From Pseudoalteromonas arabiensis (GTDB taxonomy: Bacteria; Pseudomonadota; Gammaproteobacteria; Enterobacterales; Alteromonadaceae): a stretch of DNA of 37,059 nt. The stretch covers positions 1-37,059 of the forward strand of contig NZ_LRUF01000012.1 of the NCBI RefSeq assembly GCF_001550155.1, given 5' to 3'. A model generated the notes under the pieces. It was not told where the DNA came from and searched no databases. It saw only the letters and a program-made list of their open reading frames with translations. Both the position numbers and the translations under genes were made by a program. Position 1 is the first letter of the stretch, and the number at the start of each line of letters is the position of its first letter. Of the stretch, positions 22,326 through 31,064 are shown piece after piece.

Positions 22326-22826
22326 CTACAAAATTTGTATCAATTCGCCACGGTAAAAATCACACAGTAGCCAAATTTGTTGAAATGGGTGCTCTGCTGG
22401 CACTTTTAAGTTAGTAAGTACTGACTTAAAATCTTCTAAATGCCAAATCGTACTGGCATTTCGTATCAATAACCAAGGGTGAGTAGACTCATAATGCTTT
22501 TTCGCTTTTTGCGCGAGCAAACGATGTAACGCACAGTGCAAACGTTCACTACTTGGTGCTAACGCCATTTCCGCAAGGTCTCGTTGCATGCCAATCGACA
22601 AAGGTCGGCCAAGTACCGCCATCGCTTCTGTTTCACTGGCATATAAATGCGCTATTTCGATATCGAGTCGCTCATCACCTTTATAGCAACTTACATCGGG
22701 CTTACTCGGTGTGTTATGCCAGATATTACGCATAGTTACACCAAATTGCTTTTCGTAACAGCGTAAAAATAGCTTTGCCGCACCATGCTCGAGCGCTATT
22801 TTTTCTTGCTCACTTTCACGATTCAT
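22326..22826 (-). CDS. Unknown protein with PD-(D/E)XK-like motif
   Basis: A 166-residue soluble protein I do not recognise as a named family. It has no signal peptide or membrane segment. The stretch KPDVSCYKGDERLDIEIAH places a PD pair and an E-I-A-H strand about 15 residues apart, which resembles the active-site core of PD-(D/E)XK nuclease-fold proteins; the usual lysine is not obvious. Its start codon overlaps the end of deoC by 11 nt, so it is probably translated from the deoC mRNA by coupling. A hairpin separates it from the convergent CsgG-like gene. Confidence 0.6.
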   Translation of the reverse strand: MNRESEQEKIALEHGAAKLFLRCYEKQFGVTMRNIWHNTPSKPDVSCYKGDERLDIEIAHLYASETEAMAVLGRPLSIGMQRDLAEMALAPSSERLHCALHRLLAQKAKKHYESTHPWLLIRNASTIWHLEDFKSVLTNLKVPAEHPFQQIWLLCDFYRGELIQIL

Positions 22827-23559
22827 TTAATATCATATACACATCACTTAATAAGCCTGAAGCGCCAAATCGAAAAAGATCGGGTTGTAAATACGCTTCA
22901 CCCATAATTGACTCAGCTAAAGCCAAATACTCAGCAGCGTCAGTAACAGTTCTGACTCCACCCGCCGCTTTAAAACCCACCTTTTTATCGCTTGCTTTAA
23001 TGGTCTCTAAAATAACCTTAGTCGCCGCAAGGGTGGCATTCACAGCGACTTTACCGGTACTGGTTTTAACAAAGTCGGCACCGCCTTCTATCGCCAGCTT
23101 AGTTGCTGTAGCAATCAACTCATTGGTCAATTCACCGCTTTCAATGATCACTTTGAGTTGCACTTGAGTACCGCAGGCATCTTTTGACGCTTGAACATAC
23201 TCTAAAACTTTGCGTTCATCACCGGCAACCAGTGCTTTGTATGGAATCACTAAGTCTACTTCATCGGCTCCGCGTTCAATAGCAAACAAGGTTTCACTAA
23301 TGACTTGTTCTAATGGCTGCTCCCCACCAGGGAAGTTAGTCACAGTAGCCACTTTAACTTGTTGTAACTCACGCTCAGCGAGTGCAAGCTTAGCGTCACT
23401 AACAAACTGACTATACACACAAACCGCAGCAGGAATGCCTAACTTTGGCTCAATACTCGCAACTAAGTTATTAATAGACTCTGTAGTGTCGGTGTCATTC
23501 AGTGTTGTTAAATCCATTAGTGCCACCGCTTGGGCAGCGATTGTTTGCATATTAGTCAT
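22816..23559 (-). CDS. deoC: Deoxyribose-phosphate aldolase
   Basis: Class I aldolase that splits 2-deoxyribose 5-phosphate to acetaldehyde and glyceraldehyde 3-phosphate in deoxynucleoside catabolism. LMDLTTLNDTDT, CVYSQFV, VATVTNFPGGEQP, GADEVDLVIPY, VKTSTGKVAVN (Schiff-base lysine) and GFKAAGGVRT (second catalytic lysine) all match the E. coli enzyme. I start it at MTNMQTIAAQ (247 residues) because E. coli DeoC begins at this point. The open frame extends 23 codons further upstream, and neither start has a good Shine-Dalgarno. The other deo genes (deoA, deoB, deoD) are not in the window. Confidence 0.93.
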   Translation of the reverse strand: MTNMQTIAAQAVALMDLTTLNDTDTTESINNLVASIEPKLGIPAAVCVYSQFVSDAKLALAERELQQVKVATVTNFPGGEQPLEQVISETLFAIERGADEVDLVIPYKALVAGDERKVLEYVQASKDACGTQVQLKVIIESGELTNELIATATKLAIEGGADFVKTSTGKVAVNATLAATKVILETIKASDKKVGFKAAGGVRTVTDAAEYLALAESIMGEAYLQPDLFRFGASGLLSDVYMILNES

Positions 23560-23713
23560 TGATCTTATTTTGTGTTGCCATATTAGTACCCTATAGTAGC
23601 AAATTTTTATGATCTGGCTATAAATCATAACTAATCACCATAAGGCATTTAATTTCCTTGTAACTCGCCGCAATCCCTTGTTAACTAAGCCTTAAGCCAA
23701 ACAAAGCCACCAA

Positions 23714-23732
23714 ATATAACTTTTAGTTATAT
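23714..23732. promoter_or_regulatory. LysR-type box upstream of cysG, candidate CysB site
   Basis: A perfect inverted repeat ATATAACT-TTT-AGTTATAT, which contains the T-N11-A core typical of LysR-family operators. It lies in the deoC/cysG divergent gap, centred about 50 bp before the predicted cysG transcription start, where an activator would bind. CysB is the LysR-family activator of sulfate assimilation, which makes it the obvious candidate. This is inference from position and symmetry. Confidence 0.45.
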
Positions 23733-23736
23733 AAAC

Positions 23737-23765
23737 TTGGTTTTAATTATTTTTTACTTTATTTA
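23737..23765 (+). promoter_or_regulatory. Candidate promoter of the cysG operon
   Basis: TTGGTT (23737-23742) and TATTTA (23760-23765) are separated by 17 nt and lie just downstream of the LysR-type dyad. Both hexamers deviate from consensus, as expected for an activator-dependent promoter, but the AT-rich context makes chance matches likely. Confidence 0.35.
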
Positions 23766-23830
23766 GAGCACTATATTCTGCTTGCCTGCAATAAGCAGTT
23801 TCTTTGATGTGTTTTAGGGGTGAGAACAAC

Positions 23831-25252
23831 GTGCAATATTTACCTATCTTTACCAAGTTAGACGACAAACCTGTATTGGTAGTCGGCGGTGGAGATGTTG
23901 CGTTACGCAAGTGCCGTGCATTTTTAAAAGCACGTGCCAACGTAACGCTAGTCGCCCCTGAGTTTTGTGATGAACTTACTGCGCTTGCAACGCAAGGTGA
24001 AGTAACGCTTATCGTTGATACATTTAAAGAACAGTATTTAGATCAACAAATGCTAGTTATTGCGGCGACGGATATCGACAGCGTCAATAATGACGTTTTT
24101 GAACGTGCCAATGCGCGTAATATTTTCGTTAATGTGGTTGATGACCAGCCTAAATGCAGCTTTATTTTTCCTTCGATTGTTGACCGTGATCCAATCACAA
24201 TTGCTATTTCAAGTGCTGGCACTGCCCCCGTACTTGCACGTCGGTTACGTGAAAAACTCGAGACCCTTATTCCACAACATATTGGCCCACTTGCTACGTT
24301 AGTTGGTAGCTTTCGCGATAAAGTAAAACAGCGTTTCAAGCACTTTGCTGACCGTCGCCAATTTTGGGAAGGGGTGTTTGACTCATCGGTCGTGAGTAAA
24401 GTGCAAGCGGGTAATACCGAGGCAGCAACTGTGCAGTTAGAGCAATTGTTAGATGCAAAGCCAGAGCCTGAAGGCGAAGTGTATGTTGTCGGTGCAGGCC
24501 CTGGCGACCCTGAGTTATTAACACTAAAAGCACTGCAATTAATGCAACAAGCCGACGTCGTTGTGTATGACTATTTAGTCTCTGATGAAATTATGGAACT
24601 AGTGCGCCGTGATGCTGATTTAGTCTGTGTTGGCAAACGCTTGGGCGATCACAGTGTTGCACAAGAAGATACCAATCAAATGCTGGTAGATTTTGCCAAA
24701 CAAGGTAAAAAAGTATGCCGTATTAAAGGAGGCGACCCGTTTATTTATGGTCGTGGTGGTGAAGAAGTACAAGTGCTGGCCGCAAATCAAGTACGTTACC
24801 AAATCGTACCGGGTATCACTGCTGCTGCCGGTTGCAGTGCTTATGCTGGGATCCCTCTAACACACAGAGACCATGCACAAGCTATTCAATTTGTGACAGG
24901 ACACTGTAAAAAAGATGGTCAAGAACTTGATTGGCAATCACTCGCAAAACCAAATCAAACTTTGGCTATTTATATGGGTGTCATTAAATCTCCCCATATT
25001 CAAGCACAATTATTAAAACATGGCCGTGGTGCAGAAACACCAGTTGCCATTATCGAAAATGGTACGCGAAAAGAACAGCGTGTCGTTACTGGGCAACTGG
25101 GTGAATTGGCGGACTTAATCGCCCGTCATAGTATTATCTCACCCGCTTTACTAATTATAGGCGAAGTTGCATCATTGCATCACCAGCTTGCATGGTTCGG
25201 ACAAACCGAACAAACCAGCAGCTTTGCCCAGCCTATTACAGGCGTAGCGTAA
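23831..25252 (+). CDS. cysG: Siroheme synthase (trifunctional)
   Basis: Makes siroheme, the cofactor of sulfite and nitrite reductases, from uroporphyrinogen III. The N-terminal half has the NAD-binding motif VLVVGGGDVALRKC (precorrin-2 dehydrogenase/ferrochelatase) and SSAGTAPVLARRLREKLE, matching the E. coli region with the phosphorylated serine. The C-terminal half (from about residue 205) is a uroporphyrinogen methyltransferase with VVGAGPGDPELLT, GGDPFIYGRGGEE and VPGITAAAGCSAYAGIPLTH. I choose GTG at 23831 (473 residues, starting at QYLPIF), because the family starts at this point and AGGGG lies 10 nt upstream; a TTG at 23804 would add nine residues. It is the first gene of the sulfate-assimilation operon. 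Confidence 0.95.
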   Translation: MQYLPIFTKLDDKPVLVVGGGDVALRKCRAFLKARANVTLVAPEFCDELTALATQGEVTLIVDTFKEQYLDQQMLVIAATDIDSVNNDVFERANARNIFVNVVDDQPKCSFIFPSIVDRDPITIAISSAGTAPVLARRLREKLETLIPQHIGPLATLVGSFRDKVKQRFKHFADRRQFWEGVFDSSVVSKVQAGNTEAATVQLEQLLDAKPEPEGEVYVVGAGPGDPELLTLKALQLMQQADVVVYDYLVSDEIMELVRRDADLVCVGKRLGDHSVAQEDTNQMLVDFAKQGKKVCRIKGGDPFIYGRGGEEVQVLAANQVRYQIVPGITAAAGCSAYAGIPLTHRDHAQAIQFVTGHCKKDGQELDWQSLAKPNQTLAIYMGVIKSPHIQAQLLKHGRGAETPVAIIENGTRKEQRVVTGQLGELADLIARHSIISPALLIIGEVASLHHQLAWFGQTEQTSSFAQPITGVA

Positions 25253-25287
25253 TTTAACTTTTAATCATTTTAGTAGGACGACTAACA

Positions 25288-26187
25288 ATGGCTTTAACAC
25301 ACCTTCAGCAATTAGAAGCTGAAAGTATCAAGATCATGCGCGAAGTGGCTGCTGAGTTTGAAAATCCGGTGATGCTTTACTCGATAGGTAAAGATTCATC
25401 GGTGTTATTACACTTAGCACGCAAAGCGTTTTACCCAGCAAAGATCCCATTTCCATTATTACATGTTGATACCAACTGGAAGTTTAAGGAAATGATCGAG
25501 TTTCGTGACCGCCTAGCCAAAGAATACGGCTTTGATTTAATCGTCCACAAAAACCCTGAAGGGTTAGAGATTGATATCAACCCATTCGTACACGGCTCAG
25601 CAAAGCACACTGACATCATGAAAACCCAAGGCTTGAAGCAAGCGTTAGACAAATATGGCTTTGATGCTGCGTTTGGTGGTGCTCGTCGAGATGAAGAGAA
25701 ATCTCGTGCCAAAGAGCGTGTTTACTCATTCCGTGATAAACACCACAGGTGGGATCCAAAAAACCAACGTCCTGAACTTTGGAATACATATAACAGCCAA
25801 GTTAACCCAGGTGAAAGCATTCGTGTTTTCCCGTTATCGAACTGGACTGAGCTTGATATTTGGCAGTATATCTACCAAGAAAACATTGAAATGGTTCCAC
25901 TTTACCTTGCCAAAGAACGCCCAGTCGTTGAGCGTAACGGCACGCTAATCATGGTTGATGATGAGCGCATGCCTCTTGAGGAAGGCGAAGTACCAGAAAT
26001 GAAATCTGTGCGTTTCCGTACCCTTGGTTGTTACCCGTTAACGGGGGCTGTGGAATCAACGGCAGGAACCTTAACGGAAATTATTGAAGAGATGCTACTT
26101 TCAACCTCTTCTGAGCGTGAGGGCCGTGTGATTGATCATGACTCAGCTGGTTCAATGGAAAAGAAAAAACGTGAGGGCTATTTCTAA
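25288..26187 (+). CDS. cysD: Sulfate adenylyltransferase subunit 2
   Basis: Catalytic subunit of ATP sulfurylase (ATP + sulfate to APS + pyrophosphate), acting with the GTPase CysN. The 299-residue product is close to the E. coli length. The PP-loop is [16 protein letters not shown] (about residues 31-46). [20 protein letters not shown] and [16 protein letters not shown] are family signatures. It lies 35 nt after cysG, and its stop overlaps the cysN start by one base (TAATG), indicating coupled translation of the two subunits. Confidence 0.97.
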   Translation: MALTHLQQLEAESIKIMREVAAEFENPVMLYSIGKDSSVLLHLARKAFYPAKIPFPLLHVDTNWKFKEMIEFRDRLAKEYGFDLIVHKNPEGLEIDINPFVHGSAKHTDIMKTQGLKQALDKYGFDAAFGGARRDEEKSRAKERVYSFRDKHHRWDPKNQRPELWNTYNSQVNPGESIRVFPLSNWTELDIWQYIYQENIEMVPLYLAKERPVVERNGTLIMVDDERMPLEEGEVPEMKSVRFRTLGCYPLTGAVESTAGTLTEIIEEMLLSTSSEREGRVIDHDSAGSMEKKKREGYF

Positions 26188-27611
26188 TGTCTAAAACAAA
26201 CGACACGATTAACGAAGTAAGAGAGTTAGGCATCGACGCTTACCTTGCACGTCAACAAGATAAAAGCCTTTTACGCATGCTGACCTGTGGTAGTGTGGAT
26301 GACGGTAAATCAACGCTGATTGGCCGCCTTTTACATGACAGCCACCAAATTTATGAAGACCAACTTGCAGCCCTGCATAAAGACAATGAAAAAGTCGGTA
26401 ATGCCGGTGAAGAGCTTGATTTAGCACTCCTTGTTGATGGCTTACAAGCTGAGCGCGAACAAGGTATTACCATTGACGTTGCTTATCGTTACTTCTCAAC
26501 AGCAAAACGTAAATTCATCATTGCTGACACGCCTGGGCATGAGCAGTACACACGCAACATGGTAACCGGTGCATCAACCAGTGATGTAGCTATTATCTTG
26601 GTGGATGCGCGTTACGGTGTACAAGTACAAACAAAACGCCATAGTTTTATCTGTGATTCGCTTGGTATTAAACAGTTTGTTGTTGCTATCAACAAGATGG
26701 ACATCGTCGATTTCGACGAAACCGTGTATGAGAAAATCAAAGCGGATTATCTTAAATTTGCGGAGCAGCTAAACGTTACGAATATCAAGTTTGTGCCTAT
26801 GTCTGCACTTAAAGGTGACAACGTAGTAACACGCTCAGAGCACACTCCTTACTACACTGATAAACCACTGCTTGAGTTACTTGAAGACTCACCAGCTGCT
26901 GAAATTGATAACGGTTTTGAAGCACGCCTTCCGGTGCAATATGTCGTGCGCCCTAACTTAGACTTCCGTGGCTTCCAAGGTACTTTAACCTCTGGCAAGT
27001 TCAGTGTTGGTGATGCAGTGAAAGTGCTACCATCGGGTAAAAGCTCAAGTATCAGAGAGATTGTGACTTTTGATGGCAACTTAGATACCGCTGAAGCAGG
27101 TCAAGCAATCACTTTAACATTAAACGACGAAATAGATATCAGCCGTGGTGATGTGATTGTGCCAGCCGCTTCAAAAGCCGCTGTTACAAATCGTATTCAA
27201 GCTAAATTAGTATGGATGCACGAAGCGCCGCTTGTATTAGGTAAAAGCTACAACTTTAAGTTAGGTAGCAAGAATACCTCAGCAGTGGTAAGAAAAATCG
27301 ATCACACCATTGATGTAAATACCTTAGAGCATGGTCAAGCTGACTCATTACAGCTGAACGAAATTGCTATTGTAACCTTAGAGCTGACAGAAACAATTTT
27401 GGCTGATGAGTACCACAGCAATCATGAAACAGGTGCGTTTATCCTAATCGATCGCCTATCAAACCTAACTGTGGCAGCAGGTATGATTGAGCAATTACTT
27501 AACATCGAAGAACAGCAAAGTAACTTTAGCGACTTTGAAGTTGAATTTAACGCTTTAGTACGCAAGCACTTCCCTCACTGGCAAGCGCTTGATATAACTA
27601 AGCTTAAATGA
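26187..27611 (+). CDS. cysN: Sulfate adenylyltransferase subunit 1 (GTPase)
   Basis: GTP-hydrolysing regulatory subunit that drives APS formation by CysD. The 474-residue product has an EF-Tu-like G domain: CGSVDDGKSTLIGRLLHDS (P-loop), EREQGITIDVAYRYFS (switch), DTPGHEQYTRNMVTGAS and NKMD. Beta-barrel domains follow. No APS kinase domain is fused at the C-terminus; that activity is supplied by the separate cysC further on. Confidence 0.97.
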   Translation: MSKTNDTINEVRELGIDAYLARQQDKSLLRMLTCGSVDDGKSTLIGRLLHDSHQIYEDQLAALHKDNEKVGNAGEELDLALLVDGLQAEREQGITIDVAYRYFSTAKRKFIIADTPGHEQYTRNMVTGASTSDVAIILVDARYGVQVQTKRHSFICDSLGIKQFVVAINKMDIVDFDETVYEKIKADYLKFAEQLNVTNIKFVPMSALKGDNVVTRSEHTPYYTDKPLLELLEDSPAAEIDNGFEARLPVQYVVRPNLDFRGFQGTLTSGKFSVGDAVKVLPSGKSSSIREIVTFDGNLDTAEAGQAITLTLNDEIDISRGDVIVPAASKAAVTNRIQAKLVWMHEAPLVLGKSYNFKLGSKNTSAVVRKIDHTIDVNTLEHGQADSLQLNEIAIVTLELTETILADEYHSNHETGAFILIDRLSNLTVAAGMIEQLLNIEEQQSNFSDFEVEFNALVRKHFPHWQALDITKLK

Positions 27612-27642
27612 TCACTTTTCGCCTGTTATAGGAAGTAATAGC

Positions 27643-29370
27643 ATGTATCAACAGCTGGTATTAACAGGCATTATGCTGGTATTAGTCGGGTGCTTATTTG
27701 GCACACGACTAAAACCAGCATGGTTATTTGTTGGCGCCATTGGTATTAGCTATCTAGCAGGGCTTATAAGCCTTGAAGATATGCTGGTGAACTATGCAAA
27801 CCCCTCTTTAATTACTTTAATACTGCTTGTATTAGTGTCTATTGCTGTAGAAAAAACCACGTTAGTACAGAAACTTGCTCAGTCACTTTCTAAAGGAAGT
27901 CTAACCAGCTCAGTGACTAAACTTGGTTTATCTACCGCTTTCTTATCATCATTTACTAATAATACGGCGGTTGTGGCCTCACTGATTAGTGCAATAAAAG
28001 ACAGTCCAACTCATTCCCCGTCTAAATTGTTGTTGCCCTTGTCGTACACTGCAATTTTAGGGGGCACGATTACCCTAATTGGCACATCAACTAACTTAAT
28101 TGTTAATGGTTTTGCAGTAGAAGCTGGCATGGCGCCCCTAGGCTTTTTTGATTTTACATTAGTGGGCTTGGGTGCTTTAAGTGTTGGCTTAATCACTATC
28201 ATTGTGATGTTGAAATACCTTCCTGATAATGGCAAAAACGATCAAGAAGTCGTCCCTTTCTATCTAGAAGGTAAAGTTGAAACTGGCTCACAACTCGCGG
28301 GTAAAAGCGTTGAAGAAAATGGTCTTCGTGAACTTAAAGACCTATTCTTAGCCGAGATCATCCGTGAAGATAAACGTATCTGTGCAGTCACACCAAAGCA
28401 AGTGATTAAAGAAGGTGACGTGCTCTTGTTTGTCGGTGACATAAAATCGGTACCTCTGCTTACTCAGTTTGATGGCCTAAAAGTCGTTCACGACAAACAC
28501 GAAAAAGATGTTGAGCACTTAGTTGAAGTCGTTGTCAGCCATTCCTCTAAATACATAGGTAAAACAGTTAAGGAAGTGCGTTTTCGTGAGCAATTCCATG
28601 CGGCGGTTATTGCCATTCGCCGCGGCCACGACCGTTTGCAAGGTGGTTTAGGTAAAGTACAACTACAAGCTGGTGACTCACTCATTCTTGCACCAGGTAA
28701 AGAGTTTTACTCACTTCCTGACCTTAAAAGAGAATTTGTTTATATTTCAGGCCTTGATTTACAAACTCACTTAAAGCCAAAGAAATCTAATATCGTACTG
28801 GCCAGTTTTGCGGGGGTTTTAGGCCTGAGTATTCTTGGAATCGTCCCCTTGATTAAAGGTCTACTTGTTTTACTGATCGGCCTAATGCTAACTGGCACAA
28901 TTAAACTTAGTGAAGTAAAGCGCCGCTTTCCGATTGAGCTACTCGCCGTGGTAGGCAGTGCTATCGGCCTAGCTAAATTAATGATAGGCACAGGCCTTGC
29001 CGGTGAAATATCATCAGGTATGTTATACGTGCTTGGCGATTTTGGACCTTATGGGGCTTTCATTGCCATTTTCTTAATGACCGTGATATTTACCGAGCTC
29101 ATTACCAATAATGCAGCCGCGGCACTTTCGTTTCCAGTTGCCTACGCATTAGCCATAGGTTTTGATGTATCGCCACTTCCTTTTATTATGGCTGTCGCTT
29201 TTGGTGCATCGGCTAGTTTTATTTCGCCATTTGGTTACCAAACTAACCTAATGGTATACAGTGCAGGTAACTACCGTTTAAAAGATTACATTGCAATGGG
29301 CTTACCGTTATCGATTATTTATTCAATAACGGTGCTGACATTAATACCACTGGTTTTTCCATTTCAATAA
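27643..29370 (+). CDS. SLC13-type anion transporter with TrkA-C domains, probable sulfate permease
   Basis: Inner-membrane transporter of 575 residues. An N-terminal membrane half (about 1-190) and a C-terminal membrane half (about 375-575) flank two cytoplasmic TrkA-C-like domains (about 205-285 and 290-370). The DASS/SLC13 signatures [10 protein letters not shown] and [12 protein letters not shown], which in this family form the sodium and anion sites, are both present. It lies 31 nt after cysN and overlaps the next gene's leader, so it is part of the operon. The context supports sulfate as substrate; the family also includes carboxylate carriers, so substrate identity is inferred. Confidence 0.87.
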   Translation: MYQQLVLTGIMLVLVGCLFGTRLKPAWLFVGAIGISYLAGLISLEDMLVNYANPSLITLILLVLVSIAVEKTTLVQKLAQSLSKGSLTSSVTKLGLSTAFLSSFTNNTAVVASLISAIKDSPTHSPSKLLLPLSYTAILGGTITLIGTSTNLIVNGFAVEAGMAPLGFFDFTLVGLGALSVGLITIIVMLKYLPDNGKNDQEVVPFYLEGKVETGSQLAGKSVEENGLRELKDLFLAEIIREDKRICAVTPKQVIKEGDVLLFVGDIKSVPLLTQFDGLKVVHDKHEKDVEHLVEVVVSHSSKYIGKTVKEVRFREQFHAAVIAIRRGHDRLQGGLGKVQLQAGDSLILAPGKEFYSLPDLKREFVYISGLDLQTHLKPKKSNIVLASFAGVLGLSILGIVPLIKGLLVLLIGLMLTGTIKLSEVKRRFPIELLAVVGSAIGLAKLMIGTGLAGEISSGMLYVLGDFGPYGAFIAIFLMTVIFTELITNNAAAALSFPVAYALAIGFDVSPLPFIMAVAFGASASFISPFGYQTNLMVYSAGNYRLKDYIAMGLPLSIIYSITVLTLIPLVFPFQ

Positions 29371-29384
29371 TGAGAGTAAAAACA

Positions 29385-29981
29385 ATGGATGAGAATATCG
29401 TATGGCATAACTACGCTACCACTAAAGCACAGCGTAGTGAGCAAAAAAAACATAAGCCAACTATTTTATGGTTCACTGGTTTTTCAGGCTCTGGCAAAAG
29501 CACCGTTGCCAATGCACTAGAAAGTGCCCTGAATCAATTAGGTGTGCACACATACCTATTAGATGGTGATAATGTACGTCATGGTTTATGTAAAGATCTT
29601 GGCTTTAGTGATGAAGACCGTATTGAAAATATTCGCCGAGTGGGTGAAACCGCAAAACTCATGATTGATGCAGGACTTGTGGTACTCACCGCATTTATTT
29701 CACCCTTTAGAAGTGAACGCGATATGGTAAGAAACTTAGTTGAAGAGGGTGAATTTATCGAAGTATTTTTAGATACTCCATTAGACGTTTGCGAAAGCCG
29801 CGATCCTAAGGGTCTCTATAAAAAAGCCCGTGCAGGTGAGATAAAACACTTCACTGGTATCGATTCTGATTATCAACCCCCTATTTCACCAGAAATTAAA
29901 ATCGATACGAGCGCAAACACCCTAGACCAATCGGTGCAAGAACTGGTAGCGTATTTAAAACAACAGCAAATTATAGGTTAA
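29385..29981 (+). CDS. cysC: Adenylylsulfate (APS) kinase
   Basis: Phosphorylates APS to PAPS in sulfate activation. The P-loop is [14 protein letters not shown], followed by [42 protein letters not shown] and [19 protein letters not shown], all diagnostic. I start at [10 protein letters not shown] (198 residues), aligned with E. coli and preceded by GAGAG with 8-nt spacing. An ATG at 29370 overlapping the stop of the transporter gene would add five residues but has no Shine-Dalgarno. Confidence 0.95.
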   Translation: MDENIVWHNYATTKAQRSEQKKHKPTILWFTGFSGSGKSTVANALESALNQLGVHTYLLDGDNVRHGLCKDLGFSDEDRIENIRRVGETAKLMIDAGLVVLTAFISPFRSERDMVRNLVEEGEFIEVFLDTPLDVCESRDPKGLYKKARAGEIKHFTGIDSDYQPPISPEIKIDTSANTLDQSVQELVAYLKQQQIIG

Positions 29982-29984
29982 GCC

Positions 29985-30755
29985 ATGAATCAAACGGAAC
30001 TGCTAGAAGAAATCTTACTCCTCGCGCGCCAAGCGGGTAGTGCAATTATGGGGATTTACGAAAAGGACTTTAATGTTGAGTACAAGGCTGATGAAAGCCC
30101 TGTTACCGACGCTGACCTAGCAGCTCATAAAGTGATTGTGAATGGCTTAAAACACCTTACCCCAGATGTGCCAATTCTAAGTGAAGAAAGCGCTGATATA
30201 AGCTGGGAGGTCCGCCAAACATGGCAACGCTACTGGTTAGTTGATCCTATAGATGGCACCAAAGAATTCATCAAGAAAAATGGCGAGTTTACCGTCAATA
30301 TTGCACTGATCGAAAATGGAAAGCCTGTATTAGCTGTCGTTGATGCACCCGCTTTGGGCGTCTCATATATTGCAAGTGAAGCAATCGGTGCCTTTAAAGA
30401 TAAAGGCGATGAACGAATCGAACTAAAAGTTACCCGCAAACCAAACAAAGGACTTATTCGTGTTGTTGGCAGTCGCTCACACCCTTCTCCAGATCTTGCT
30501 GAGTTTGTAAAACAGTTCGATGACGTAGAAATGGTCTCAAAGGGCAGCTCACTAAAACTATGCTTAGTAGCCGAAGGCAGTGCAGATATTTACCCACGCC
30601 TTGGCCCAACTTGTGAATGGGATACAGGTGCAGGCCATGCAATTGCCGAAATAGCTGGCGCAACGGTTAGTAAACTCGATGGCAGCCCATTACTGTATAA
30701 CAGTAAAGAAGAGTATCTGAATCCGTTTTTTGTCGTATCGGCATTACAGAACTAA
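29985..30755 (+). CDS. cysQ: 3'(2'),5'-bisphosphate nucleotidase CysQ
   Basis: Magnesium-dependent phosphatase that removes PAP, the inhibitory by-product of PAPS reduction, yielding AMP. The 256-residue product has the inositol-monophosphatase-fold motifs: SPVTDADLAAH, LSEES, WLVDPIDGTKEFIKKNGEFT and CEWDTGAGHAIAEIAG. It starts 3 nt after the cysC stop and is the last gene of the operon. No clear intrinsic terminator follows; the palindromic element at 30776-30808 may serve that role. Confidence 0.95.
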   Translation: MNQTELLEEILLLARQAGSAIMGIYEKDFNVEYKADESPVTDADLAAHKVIVNGLKHLTPDVPILSEESADISWEVRQTWQRYWLVDPIDGTKEFIKKNGEFTVNIALIENGKPVLAVVDAPALGVSYIASEAIGAFKDKGDERIELKVTRKPNKGLIRVVGSRSHPSPDLAEFVKQFDDVEMVSKGSSLKLCLVAEGSADIYPRLGPTCEWDTGAGHAIAEIAGATVSKLDGSPLLYNSKEEYLNPFFVVSALQN

Positions 30756-30775
30756 AAGCGTTCCGTTAAATACCG

Positions 30776-30808
30776 TAGGCTGGGTAGAGCGTAGCGAAAA
30801 CCAGCCTA
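30776..30808. repeat. Intergenic palindromic element, type 1
   Basis: TAGGCTGG and CCAGCCTA (8-bp arms) enclose a 17-nt loop, 21 bp after cysQ. A diverged relative (AAGCTGGGTGGAGC...CTCAGCTA) occurs at about 34914-34944, after the small gene downstream of the lipase. Two dispersed related copies suggest a repetitive extragenic palindrome family. Confidence 0.5.
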
Positions 30809-30886
30809 ATTTAGTCAGAAGCAGTAGAGCTTTAAGCGGTAAGTTTTAAGCTCGGCTCCGCACAGAGATCTAGTATTTCCGTTCTT

Positions 30887-30940
30887 TTGTAGGTCGGGAT
30901 TTATCCCGATACATTTTTCAGGCTAAAGCCTGAGCTACAA
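30887..30940. repeat. Composite palindromic element, type 2
   Basis: An outer stem TTGTAG/CTACAA encloses two perfect 7-bp hairpins, TCGGGAT-TT-ATCCCGA and TCAGGCT-AA-AGCCTGA, giving a three-way junction. Elements of this layout are common between genes in marine gammaproteobacteria, to my recollection. The rest of the gap from 30756 to 31064 contains no gene that I can support. Confidence 0.6.
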
Positions 30941-31064
30941 GACATTAAAGCGTAAGTATAAATCCCCTTAGGAGATGGCTTCAACCACGAAAGCTGCTCT
31001 GTATTCTAGCTTGAAAACAATTTCACCATAGAGAGCACAAAAGCAATGCGCGCTGCACAGAAGA

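Noticed and set aside
30887..30940. Cloverleaf-like element as a tRNA gene
   Set aside because: Only 54 nt, with two-base loops and no TTCGA T loop or anticodon loop; it is a palindromic repeat.
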